NCBI GenBank assembly: GCA_024234975.1
Contig: JACKNH010000006.1
Coordinates: 228,254 to 292,253 of the forward strand
DNA: 64,000 nt
Reading direction: 5' to 3'
Source of the DNA: Gammaproteobacteria bacterium
GTDB taxonomy: Bacteria; Pseudomonadota; Gammaproteobacteria; Ga0077536
The position numbers and the translations under genes are program-made. The notes under the pieces were generated by a model. It ran no database searches, was not told the DNA's origin, and was given only the letters and a program-made list of their open reading frames with translations. How positions within the stretch are numbered: position 1 is the stretch's first letter; the number at the start of each line of letters is the position of its first letter. Positions 16,459 to 24,027 of the stretch are shown here, one piece after another.

Positions 16459-16965
16459 GTGTCGAGAATCTCGCGTCGGGGTTTCATCGTCCGCGGCAGT
16501 ATCGTCGCGGGTGGCAGTGGCATGCTGGCGGTACCCGCGCCAGTGCTCCGCGCGGCGCAGGTCGCCGCCGCCGGTTTGTCGGCCGGTGCACCGGCCACGC
16601 TCGAACAAATCGTTTATGACATCTTTCCGCATTCCGGCCTGCGGCGCAGCGTTTATACCCATGTCGTCGATACCTTGCTGGCACAAGCGGCTGACGATAC
16701 GGCGCTACGCGCGTTGCTTGAGCAAGGCATAGCCCAACTTGATGCCGCGGCCGGCGCCACGCCCTGGCGTGACCTGGCGCGCCAACAACGCTTGAAAATC
16801 CTCGATGCGATCAGCAAAGACGCGTTCTTTCAACGTGTTCGGGTCGCCGCCACTTCAATCTACGGCGATCCGGAAGTCTGGCAGCGCATCGGCTATCCGG
16901 GGTCATCGATCGAACACGGTGGTTATCTTAATCGCGGATTCGGCGACATCGATTGGCTCCCATGA
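16459..16965 (+). CDS. Gluconate 2-dehydrogenase subunit 3 family protein (Tat substrate)
   Basis: Small subunit of a membrane-associated sugar or alcohol dehydrogenase, 168 residues. It starts at a GTG six bases after GGGGGGAG. The twin-arginine signal reads SRRGFIVRG followed by a hydrophobic run, so it is exported folded. The mature domain is the family's helical fold, including YDIFPHSGLRR and the C-terminal HGGYLNRGFGDIDW. In known complexes this subunit supplies the Tat signal for the GMC flavoprotein, and the GMC gene follows 31 bases downstream. The third, cytochrome c subunit is not nearby. Confidence 0.88.
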   Translation: MSRISRRGFIVRGSIVAGGSGMLAVPAPVLRAAQVAAAGLSAGAPATLEQIVYDIFPHSGLRRSVYTHVVDTLLAQAADDTALRALLEQGIAQLDAAAGATPWRDLARQQRLKILDAISKDAFFQRVRVAATSIYGDPEVWQRIGYPGSSIEHGGYLNRGFGDIDWLP

Positions 16966-16996
16966 ACAGGCATCACATTTTCGAGGGCAGGCACTG

Positions 16997-18556
16997 ATGG
17001 CTCAGGCAGGCAGTTTCGATCTCAACGACGACAGCGTTGCCGTCGTCATCGGTTCCGGCGCCGGCGGTGGCACCGTTGCGAGCCAGTTGGCGCAACGTGG
17101 CATCAATGTGGTCTGCCTCGAAGCGGGCGCACGTCTGGCGCGAACGGATATCGTCAATGACGAAGCGACGATGTTTCCGCGCATCACCTGGATGGACGAA
17201 CGCATCGGTGAGGAAGACGCGGTCAAGGATTTCCCACTGTGGACGTGCAAGACAGTCGGCGGTACCACCATGCACTGGACCGCGGCGTGTCCGCGCCTTT
17301 CGGCGCATGAGACGCGCGCCCGGTCGACCTACGGCAATGTCGCCGGCGCCAATCTGGCGGACTGGCCGATTGCCTATGATGAGCTTTCAGCATGGTATAC
17401 CCGTGCCGAGCAGTTGATGGGCGTTGCCGGTACCAACGGCATTCCGCGCATGCCGGAGAACAATAACTTCAAGGTGCTGGCCGCGGGTGCGCGTGCAATC
17501 GGCATGCGCGACATGGACACCAACAACATGGCGATCAATGTCACGCCACGTGATGGCCGCGCGGGCTGCCTGCAGACCGGGTTCTGCACCACCGGCTGCG
17601 TTGTCGGCGCAAAATGGTCGACCTTCCATGCCGAGTTGCCCAAGGCGGAATTGACCGGCCACCTCGAAATACGCCCGCAAAGCATGGCGACGCGCATCGT
17701 CACCGATGACTCGGGCAAGGTGACAGCAGTGGAGTATCTCGATGCCGCGGGTCAGCGCCGTACGCAGCGCGCGGCCTTCGTCTGCGTGGCGGGCAACGTG
17801 GTGGAGACTGCCCGAATTCTGCTCAACTCGCGCAATGACCAATTTCCCAACGGCCTGGCCAATTCTTCCGATCAGGTCGGACGCAATTACATGCGGCATA
17901 TCTATGCCGGTGTGATCGGCGTGATGCCGGGCAAGGTCGGGATGTACAAAGGCGCGCAGTGCGCGGGTATCGTCAAGGACGATATGCGCCATGATCCCTC
18001 GCGCGGCTTTGTCGGCGGTTTGCAATACCATATCGTGCCGTTCTCGCCGTCGACCATGATCAACTACGGTCCGACCGGTTGGGGCAGTGACGTTGCCGAC
18101 ATGATGGAGCGTTACGACTACATGGCCGGCACGCTGGTGTTGGGCGAAGACCTGCCGGAAAGTGATAACCGCATCACCTTGCATCCCACCCGCCGCGATC
18201 AGCACGGTCTGCCGGTGCCGGTGGTCCGTTACAAGCTGCATCCCAATACGATTGCCATGCGTGAGTACGGCCGCAAGCGGGTGCACGAAATGTATACCGC
18301 ACTGGGCGCCGAGCAGATCATCGATATGCAGAACCTGCCATCCACCCACAACATGGGCGTAGCGCGGATGGGCGATGATCCGGCCACCAGTGTCTGCAAT
18401 CCTTATGGGCAGACCCACGATATCGCCAACCTGTTCGTGTCCGACGGCAGCCTGTTCCCCAGTGCAGGCTGCGCCAATCCCACTTTGACCATCGTTGCGC
18501 TGGCGCTGCGGCAGGCGGATTACATTGCCGGCCAGCGCGCCACGGGCGCGTTGTAG
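16997..18556 (+). CDS. GMC-family FAD oxidoreductase (large dehydrogenase subunit)
   Basis: Flavoprotein of 519 residues. The FAD dinucleotide motif is VVIGSGAGGGT (residues 17-26), followed by the second FAD contact VGGTTMHWTAACPR. The active-site pair is H451 (in STHNMGV) and N494 (in CANPTLT), the His-Asn arrangement of choline/gluconate dehydrogenases. It has no signal of its own, so it is probably exported bound to the Tat subunit encoded just upstream. A Cys-rich loop (CLQTGFCTTGC) lies in the middle, as in gluconate 2-dehydrogenases. The ATG at 16997 is used; the frame extends upstream into the preceding gene and is not coding there. The electron acceptor must be encoded elsewhere. Confidence 0.92.
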   Translation: MAQAGSFDLNDDSVAVVIGSGAGGGTVASQLAQRGINVVCLEAGARLARTDIVNDEATMFPRITWMDERIGEEDAVKDFPLWTCKTVGGTTMHWTAACPRLSAHETRARSTYGNVAGANLADWPIAYDELSAWYTRAEQLMGVAGTNGIPRMPENNNFKVLAAGARAIGMRDMDTNNMAINVTPRDGRAGCLQTGFCTTGCVVGAKWSTFHAELPKAELTGHLEIRPQSMATRIVTDDSGKVTAVEYLDAAGQRRTQRAAFVCVAGNVVETARILLNSRNDQFPNGLANSSDQVGRNYMRHIYAGVIGVMPGKVGMYKGAQCAGIVKDDMRHDPSRGFVGGLQYHIVPFSPSTMINYGPTGWGSDVADMMERYDYMAGTLVLGEDLPESDNRITLHPTRRDQHGLPVPVVRYKLHPNTIAMREYGRKRVHEMYTALGAEQIIDMQNLPSTHNMGVARMGDDPATSVCNPYGQTHDIANLFVSDGSLFPSAGCANPTLTIVALALRQADYIAGQRATGAL

Positions 18557-18594
18557 ATACGTCGGCGCGCAACTTCAGCCAGGGAATTCAGCAC

Positions 18595-19347
18595 ATGACT
18601 CAGCAAGACAAACCATTGGCCGGCAAGACGGCACTCGTCATCGGTGGCAGCCGCGGCATTGGCGCGGGTATCGCCCAACGCCTGGCCACGGCGGGTGCGA
18701 ACGTCTCCATCACCTATGCAGCGCGCTCCGATGCCGCTGATGCAGTAGTGCGTGCGTGTGAGGCGCTTGATGTGAAAGCCATGGCGCAGCAGGCGGATGC
18801 CGGTGACGTGGCATCGGGGCGCGCCGTCGTCGACGCCACGGTGAAGACCCTGGGTGGCCTGGATATCTTTGTCTACAGTGCGGTGGCCAATGAAATGGGC
18901 GACATCACGGCAATAACCGAGGAAGGATTCGATCGCGTGATCGCGGTGAACCTGAAAGGGCTGATGTTCACCGCGCAGGCCGCCGTCAGTCACATGCAGC
19001 AAGGTGGCCGCCTGATTCTGATCAGCAGCGTATTTTCGGAAATGGTGCCGTTCCCCGGCCTGGATCTCTACACCATGAGCAAGTCGGCGATGATCGGCCT
19101 CACGCGCGCATGGGCAAGGGATCTCGCGGAAAAGGGCATCACCGTCAATTGCATTCAGCCCGGTCCGGTTGAAACCGACATGAATCCGCTGAATGGTCCA
19201 CTGGCGCAGGTGCTGCTGCCGATGACGGCCATCAAACGTTACGGATCGGTGGCGGAGATCGCCGAAATGGCGGCATACCTGGCGCACCCGCTGGCAGGCA
19301 ACGTCACCGGCGGCATTTTTGACAATGATGGTGGACTGAGCCTGTAA
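18595..19347 (+). CDS. SDR-family oxidoreductase (atypical motif)
   Basis: A 250-residue short-chain dehydrogenase. It has the cofactor motif GGSRGIG, the catalytic Ser in ISSVFSE and YTMSK. The usual NNAG motif that stabilises the central sheet is replaced by YSAVANEM, as in divergent or enoyl-reductase-like SDRs. It follows the GMC gene by 38 bases and probably acts on that enzyme's product. The C-terminus GGIFDNDGGLSL is the normal SDR end. It is the last gene before the tryptophan leader. Confidence 0.87.
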   Translation: MTQQDKPLAGKTALVIGGSRGIGAGIAQRLATAGANVSITYAARSDAADAVVRACEALDVKAMAQQADAGDVASGRAVVDATVKTLGGLDIFVYSAVANEMGDITAITEEGFDRVIAVNLKGLMFTAQAAVSHMQQGGRLILISSVFSEMVPFPGLDLYTMSKSAMIGLTRAWARDLAEKGITVNCIQPGPVETDMNPLNGPLAQVLLPMTAIKRYGSVAEIAEMAAYLAHPLAGNVTGGIFDNDGGLSL

Positions 19348-19372
19348 CCGGTAACTGGAACGGTAGCTGATG

Positions 19373-19401
19373 TTGACTTCATCCGCCGCTTCACCGACAC
19401 T
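19373..19401 (+). promoter_or_regulatory. Predicted promoter of the trp leader
   Basis: TTGACT (19373-19378), a 17-base spacer and GACACT (19396-19401). The predicted start falls at about 19408-19409, that is, on or next to the A of the leader-peptide ATG, so trpL would be leaderless, as described for Sinorhizobium trpLE(G). The -35 is good, the -10 weak (3 of 6). Confidence 0.5.
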
Positions 19402-19408
19402 GCGCGCC

Positions 19409-19489
19409 ATGTTGAACCCGATCACTTTCGCCGTTGCCTATTTCTGGTGGCGCCCCACACAGGGCAGCCAGCGAATGTCTATGCGTTGA
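19409..19489 (+). CDS. trpL: Tryptophan leader peptide TrpL
   Basis: A 26-codon ORF, ATG 19409 to TGA 19487-19489, with tandem Trp codons 13 and 14 (TGG TGG, 19445-19450) in the context AYFWWRP. It stands 138 bases upstream of the fused anthranilate synthase gene and just before a strong intrinsic terminator: the layout of a ribosome-mediated attenuator. Stalling at the Trp codons when charged tRNA-Trp is scarce should prevent the terminator from forming. No ribosome-binding site precedes the ATG, consistent with a leaderless message. Confidence 0.85.
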   Translation: MLNPITFAVAYFWWRPTQGSQRMSMR

Positions 19490-19516
19490 AGTTTCGGTAG
19501 AAAGCAGCATTCAACA

Positions 19517-19549
19517 AAGGCCGCCCGGGAAACCAGGCGGCTTTTTTTT
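19517..19549 (+). terminator. trp attenuator terminator
   Basis: GCCGCC (19520-19525) pairs with GGCGGC (19536-19541) across a 10-base loop; G-U and A-U pairs extend the stem into the flanks. Eight T residues (19542-19549) follow. It lies between trpL and trpE(G). Upstream GTTGAA (19485-19490) and TTCAAC (19510-19515) form a second hairpin, and GGTGGC at the Trp codons is complementary to GCCGCC, so alternative folds are available. The terminated RNA would be about 140 bases. Confidence 0.85.
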
Positions 19550-19626
19550 CGTTCGATTCCCGTCCTGGCAACCCGGCGCAACCGGAAAGCGGACTCAAGG
19601 TTCGCAAGCATAACCAGGAAAATCAG

Positions 19627-21792
19627 ATGAAAGTCATCAGCCAGTACACGACGCCCGGCGGCGTCGCGATCGAAGTGGCCGCCGAGGATCTGCCTTATGC
19701 GGCAGGCCTCGGCAATCTCCCTGAGCAGTTGAACACCTCGCCCGGGGTGGTGTTGACCTCGGCAGTGGAATTCCCCGGCCGGTACACCCGTTGGGACCTG
19801 GGCTTCTGCGCGCCGCCGTTGTCGATGACGGCGCATGGCCGGCAGTTGACGCTGGATGCAAGCGGTCCGCGCGGCGAAGTGTTGCTGGCTGCGTGTCACG
19901 CTGCGCTGACGCGTTGCGAGCATGCCCGCGTGCGCGCGCATTCGCTTCGCCGCATGGTGGTGGAGATTGAACCTGCCACCCAGGCCGTCGCGGAAGAGTT
20001 CCGCAGCCGTCAGCCGAGCATCTTCTCCGCGCTGCGAGCATTGACCCACGCGTTCGCCGGGCCCGATGAACCGTGGTTGGGGCTGTACGGCGCATTCGGC
20101 TACGACCTGGCCTTCCAGTTCGAACCTGTCCGCCAGGTGCTGCCGCGCGCGCCGCTGGACCGTGATCTCGTGCTGTTTCTGCCGGATGAAATCACTGTCG
20201 TCGATCATCAGCGCGAGGTCGCCCGGCGTTTCCATTACGCGTTTGAATTCGACGGCCGCGCCACGCGCGGGTTGCCCAAAGTCGCGCTGCCACCGACCAA
20301 TGATGTCACGCAGAGCGACAGTGCGGACGTGCGCGATGATCACCTCCCCGGTGAATACGCTGCCACCGTCCGTCGTGCCCGAGAGTACTTTGCCCGCGGG
20401 GATCTGTTCGAAGCGGTGCCGGGCCAGTTGTTCAGGCGCAAGACGACGCAGCAGCCGTCCGCCCTCTATCGCCGACTGTTGGCGGCCAATCCGGCGCCGT
20501 ACGGGGCTTTGCTGAGTCTTGGCGAAGGCGAGCACCTGGTGGCAGCGTCGCCTGAAATGTATGTGCGAATCAGTGGCCGACGGGTGGAGACCTGTCCGAT
20601 TTCCGGCACCATCGCGCGCGGTCGCGATGCAGTCGAGGACGCGCGCCAGATCCGGGAGCTGCTGAATTCGAACAAGGATGCCGCCGAACTGACGATGTGC
20701 ACGGATGTTGATCGCAATGACAAGGCGCGCGTCTGCGTGCCGGGCAGCATCAAGGTGATCGGCCGGCGGCAGATCGAAATGTACTCGCGGCTGATTCACA
20801 CGGTCGACCATGTGGAAGGGCAGTTGCGCGACGAGATGGATGCGTTCGACGCTTTCCTGTCCCACGCCTGGGCGGTGACCGTGACCGGCGCACCCAAGGC
20901 CGCGGCCATGCAGTTCATCGAGGAACATGAACGATCCCCGCGCCGCTGGTACGGTGGCGCCTTGGGCGGCGTGATGTTCAACGGCAACATGAACACCGGC
21001 CTGACGCTGCGCACGATACGGCTGCACAACGGCGTGGCCGAGGTACGCGCCGGCGCGACGCTGTTGTTCGATTCCGATCCCCGGGCGGAGGAAGCCGAAA
21101 CCAGGCTCAAAGCCTCGGCCTTGCTTGCCGTGCTGGATGAGACAGCGTCTGCGCCCGCCATGGGTCGAGCCGCGAAGCCGCCGGGTCTGTGTGCTTGCGC
21201 ACGGTTGCGCCGGATACTGATGGTCGACCATCAGGATTCGTTCGTGTTTTCGCTGGGTGGATATTTCCGTGAAACCGGGGCGTCGCTCATCACCATGCGT
21301 GCGCCCTATGCCCGCGAATATCTCGCGCGGGTAGCGGCGCACGAGCGGCCCGATCTTGTGGTGTTGTCGCCGGGACCCGGCAACCCGCAGGCGTTCGGGC
21401 TGCGCAAAACGATCGCGGCGTGTCTGGCGTTGGACATTCCGGTGTTCGGCGTGTGCCTGGGATTGCAGGGAATCGTTGAATACTTCGGCGGGACGCTCGG
21501 CCAATTGCCAATCCCCGTGCATGGCAAGCCCGGCCGGGTGCGCACGCAGGGTGGCAAGCTGTTCGATGGTCTGCCAGCAACGTTCGAGGCCGGTCGCTAC
21601 CACTCACTGTACGCCCGCGAAGTGCCCGCTGTATTGGCGGTCACAGCGACGGCGCAGGACGACATCGTGATGGCGGTGGAGCATCGCAATCTGCCGGTCG
21701 CCGGGGTGCAGTTCCACCCGGAATCCATCATGACGCTGGAGGGCGGGTGTGGGCGGGCGCTGATCCGCAATGTCGTGGAGCGCTTGCATTGA
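19627..21792 (+). CDS. trpE(G): Anthranilate synthase, fused TrpE-TrpG
   Basis: Catalyses chorismate plus glutamine to anthranilate, the first step of tryptophan synthesis. The protein has 721 residues, the size of the rhizobial fused enzyme. Residues 1-510 are TrpE, with the feedback-site region PGRYTRWD near 51, GALGGVMFNGNMNTG and the chorismate-binding CPISGTIARGRD and DVDRNDKARVC. A linker of about 20 residues leads to the TrpG glutamine amidotransferase: oxyanion SPGPGNP, nucleophile C610 in GVCLGLQ, and H697/E699 in FHPES. It starts after an AGGA site and is controlled by the attenuator directly upstream. No other trp gene follows, so the operon is monocistronic. Fused TrpE(G) is best known in Alphaproteobacteria. 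Confidence 0.97.
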   Translation: MKVISQYTTPGGVAIEVAAEDLPYAAGLGNLPEQLNTSPGVVLTSAVEFPGRYTRWDLGFCAPPLSMTAHGRQLTLDASGPRGEVLLAACHAALTRCEHARVRAHSLRRMVVEIEPATQAVAEEFRSRQPSIFSALRALTHAFAGPDEPWLGLYGAFGYDLAFQFEPVRQVLPRAPLDRDLVLFLPDEITVVDHQREVARRFHYAFEFDGRATRGLPKVALPPTNDVTQSDSADVRDDHLPGEYAATVRRAREYFARGDLFEAVPGQLFRRKTTQQPSALYRRLLAANPAPYGALLSLGEGEHLVAASPEMYVRISGRRVETCPISGTIARGRDAVEDARQIRELLNSNKDAAELTMCTDVDRNDKARVCVPGSIKVIGRRQIEMYSRLIHTVDHVEGQLRDEMDAFDAFLSHAWAVTVTGAPKAAAMQFIEEHERSPRRWYGGALGGVMFNGNMNTGLTLRTIRLHNGVAEVRAGATLLFDSDPRAEEAETRLKASALLAVLDETASAPAMGRAAKPPGLCACARLRRILMVDHQDSFVFSLGGYFRETGASLITMRAPYAREYLARVAAHERPDLVVLSPGPGNPQAFGLRKTIAACLALDIPVFGVCLGLQGIVEYFGGTLGQLPIPVHGKPGRVRTQGGKLFDGLPATFEAGRYHSLYAREVPAVLAVTATAQDDIVMAVEHRNLPVAGVQFHPESIMTLEGGCGRALIRNVVERLH

Positions 21793-21806
21793 GTGCGCTC
21801 CACGAC
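21772..21806 (+). terminator. Perfect hairpin over the trpE(G) stop codon
   Basis: GTCGTGGAGCGC (21772-21783) and GCGCTCCACGAC (21795-21806), perfect 12-bp arms around an 11-base loop that contains the stop codon. No T tract follows. Arm and loop length match the hairpin at 33110-33144. Confidence 0.5.
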
Positions 21807-21847
21807 GCGGGAATAATGGGCTGGCACTTTCACATGGGGGCAAGGAA

Positions 21848-22315
21848 ATGGCATGTCATTCCCGAACGGTTATGGCGCTGACATCAATGTTGATGTCAGC
21901 CTGGGCCTTCGCAGCGCAGCCGTGGGACACCGACGCACAGGTGCAGGAGGTGCTGGCGCTGCGCGCGGCAGGGATCAAGGCGATCATTGAAGGCCGTGCA
22001 ACGGCTGAAACAGAACGCTACTCGAGTACCTTCGTCGCCAACACGCCGGGCAACTCGGTGGTCAGCGGGCAGACCATGGCGGCGAATTTCGGCAACCGCA
22101 GCGTCAACTACGTGGCGGTGGAGCAGCACATCGAATACGCCGGCTCGCATGGCCCCGACATGGTTGTGATCATGGGCGAGGAGATCGTGGTGCCGGGCGA
22201 GGGGTTACCCAACGCGGGCAGGCGTATCCACCGCCGTTTCACCGATGTGTTCCGGCGCGAGGCAGGGCAGTGGCGGCATGACTTGCGCCACGCGAATGTC
22301 GTCAATATCGATTGA
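21848..22315 (+). CDS. Exported SnoaL/DUF4440-like protein
   Basis: A 155-residue protein with an N-terminal signal peptide (MALTSMLMSAWAFAAQPW) and an NTF2-like fold: a first helix with VQEVLALRAAGIKAIIEG, then the strands VAVEQHIEYAGSHGPDMVVIMGEEIV, and a C-terminal RRFTDVFRREAGQWRHDLRHANVV, the typical DUF4440 end. The ATG at 21848 follows an AAGG site. The next gene, an MFS carrier, begins 118 bases later. The function of exported DUF4440 proteins is not known. Confidence 0.75.
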   Translation: MACHSRTVMALTSMLMSAWAFAAQPWDTDAQVQEVLALRAAGIKAIIEGRATAETERYSSTFVANTPGNSVVSGQTMAANFGNRSVNYVAVEQHIEYAGSHGPDMVVIMGEEIVVPGEGLPNAGRRIHRRFTDVFRREAGQWRHDLRHANVVNID

Positions 22316-22432
22316 AAATCCGGCCCGCCGCCGGCGCCCGCCGATGTGGCAGGTGCGGCGGCAAATTTATTGGCGGATGACTCTGCACCCGCGCTATGCT
22401 GTTGCCCTCATCGTGGGGGAGAGCATAAGAAC

Positions 22433-23773
22433 ATGCAGGGCAACAGCGCCGTAGCCGGGCAGGGGGGATATCCGTCGGCAGTCAGCGGGTGGTATCTCGT
22501 ATTCGTTTTATATATTGCGTACACGCTGTCGTTCGTTGACCGGACGATCATCGCGTTTCTGGTCGGACCGATCCGTGCTGACCTGCATATCACCGATTTC
22601 CAGTTCAGCCTGTTGAACGGCCTGGCCTTCGTGATCTTCTACGCGGTACTCGGCATTCCTATCGGGCGCATGGTCGACAGCTACAACCGGCGGCAGCTGG
22701 TCGTCATCGGCGTTGCGTTCTGGAGTGTGATGACGGCGTTGTGCGGCGTGGCCTCCACCTTCTGGCAGTTGTTCGTGACCCGGCTCGGCGTTGGCGTCGG
22801 CGAGGCAACATTGTCGCCCTCGGCGGTCTCGATGTTGTCCGATTCCTTCCCGCCCGAGAAGCGTGGACTTGCCATCAGCATGTTCGCCGCCGGCATTCAC
22901 GCCGGCGCCGGCATGGCCAACATCTTCGGCGGGATCGTGGTCATGTTTTCGATGGGTGGCGCACTGACGGTGTTGCCGCTGCTCGGGGAACTGCGGCCGT
23001 GGCAGCTGGCGTTCATCCTGGTCGCCTTGCCGGGCATCCTTGTTGTCGGCTTGCTGTATACCGTGCGCGAGCCGCTGCGGCGTGAGCGCTCGCGTGGCAG
23101 CAGTGGGGCGAGTTTCGCCGGCACGCTGTCGTACATGCGCCAGCATTGGCTGGTTTACACCACGCTGATTATTGGCGCGGCGTTTTCGGCCATGTCCATG
23201 TACGGCGCCTTCCAATGGGTGCCGGCGATGTACCAGCGCTCGTTCGGTTGGAATCCAGGCCAGATTGGCTGGTACATCGGTCTGCTCACGATCATCGGCG
23301 GCACCGGCAGCATGTTCTTCAGCGGCTGGCTGGCCGGGGTGCTGCTCAAGAAGGGCGTGACCGGCGTCTATCCCAAGATCATGATGAGTGCGATGTTGCT
23401 CGCCATCGGACCGGCGCTGCTGCTGGTCATGCGTAACGATCCGTACTGGAGTCTCATCTGGCTGGGGTGCCTGGTGGTGCTGCTCAGCGCGCCGATTGGC
23501 CTGGTACAGGCAGCGTTGCAGGCGATTTCGCCGAATGAAACGCGTGGCATGATCATCGCGGTCTATCTGTTCTTCGTGGCCGTCATCGGCACCGGCGGCG
23601 GCCCCAGCGCGGTAGCGGCTATGACCGACTTCTACTATCACAACGACGCAATGGTGGGGCATTCGATCGCGTGGCTGGTGGGCGTTACAGCGGCTATCAG
23701 TGCCTTGCTGCAATTCATCGCCATCGGAGCGTACAAGCGCAAGGCGGCGGTGACGGATTTTTCCGGCACCTGA
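22433..23773 (+). CDS. MFS transporter (Spinster-like)
   Basis: Twelve-TM major facilitator, 446 residues. TM1 has TLSFVDRTIIAFLVGPIR, the loop 2-3 motif is GRMVDSYNRRQ, and TM4 has GVGEATLSPSAVSMLSDSFPP. These match the MFS at 11992, sharing FWSVMTALCG/WSVMTALCG, so the two are paralogues. An insertion after TM5 (MFSMGGALTVLPLLGELRPWQ) distinguishes it. The ATG at 22433 has GGGGGAG about 12 bases upstream. Likely substrates are organic acids or lipid-derived compounds, by association with degradation genes only. Confidence 0.87.
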   Translation: MQGNSAVAGQGGYPSAVSGWYLVFVLYIAYTLSFVDRTIIAFLVGPIRADLHITDFQFSLLNGLAFVIFYAVLGIPIGRMVDSYNRRQLVVIGVAFWSVMTALCGVASTFWQLFVTRLGVGVGEATLSPSAVSMLSDSFPPEKRGLAISMFAAGIHAGAGMANIFGGIVVMFSMGGALTVLPLLGELRPWQLAFILVALPGILVVGLLYTVREPLRRERSRGSSGASFAGTLSYMRQHWLVYTTLIIGAAFSAMSMYGAFQWVPAMYQRSFGWNPGQIGWYIGLLTIIGGTGSMFFSGWLAGVLLKKGVTGVYPKIMMSAMLLAIGPALLLVMRNDPYWSLIWLGCLVVLLSAPIGLVQAALQAISPNETRGMIIAVYLFFVAVIGTGGGPSAVAAMTDFYYHNDAMVGHSIAWLVGVTAAISALLQFIAIGAYKRKAAVTDFSGT

Positions 23774-24027
23774 TCCGGCATCAGGCAGCCGGGTAGCGGC
23801 GGCTGTCGCCCGAATGAAGCACGGCGCGTGTTTCGTCGGGTGACAGCCGTGCGTTGATACACCGACCTGTCTCCCCTTTCTGATCCCTGCCCGACGGCCG
23901 TGCACCACGGCGGTGCCGGTTTGGCCCACTGCAGCAAAGTGCGTTAAGGTTGGCATCGTAATGCCGTTGAAATCAGCACGCGCGGGATTGCCCCGAGGTG
24001 CGAGGCGCTGACATTTCCACGATTCGC

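Noticed and set aside
19438..21603. A 721-residue open frame antisense to trpE(G)
   Set aside because: It is His/Arg/Gln-rich with no domain, and it lies wholly opposite a gene with intact catalytic motifs. Long antisense frames are expected at this GC content.
22508..23956. Long antisense frame opposite the MFS gene
   Set aside because: Low-complexity His/Arg/Gln composition and no recognisable domain; a shadow of the membrane protein gene.
23961..24011. 16-codon ORF overlapping the possible GTG start of sps
   Set aside because: Weak ribosome site, no Trp-, Leu- or other codon run, and no hairpin; too short to support.
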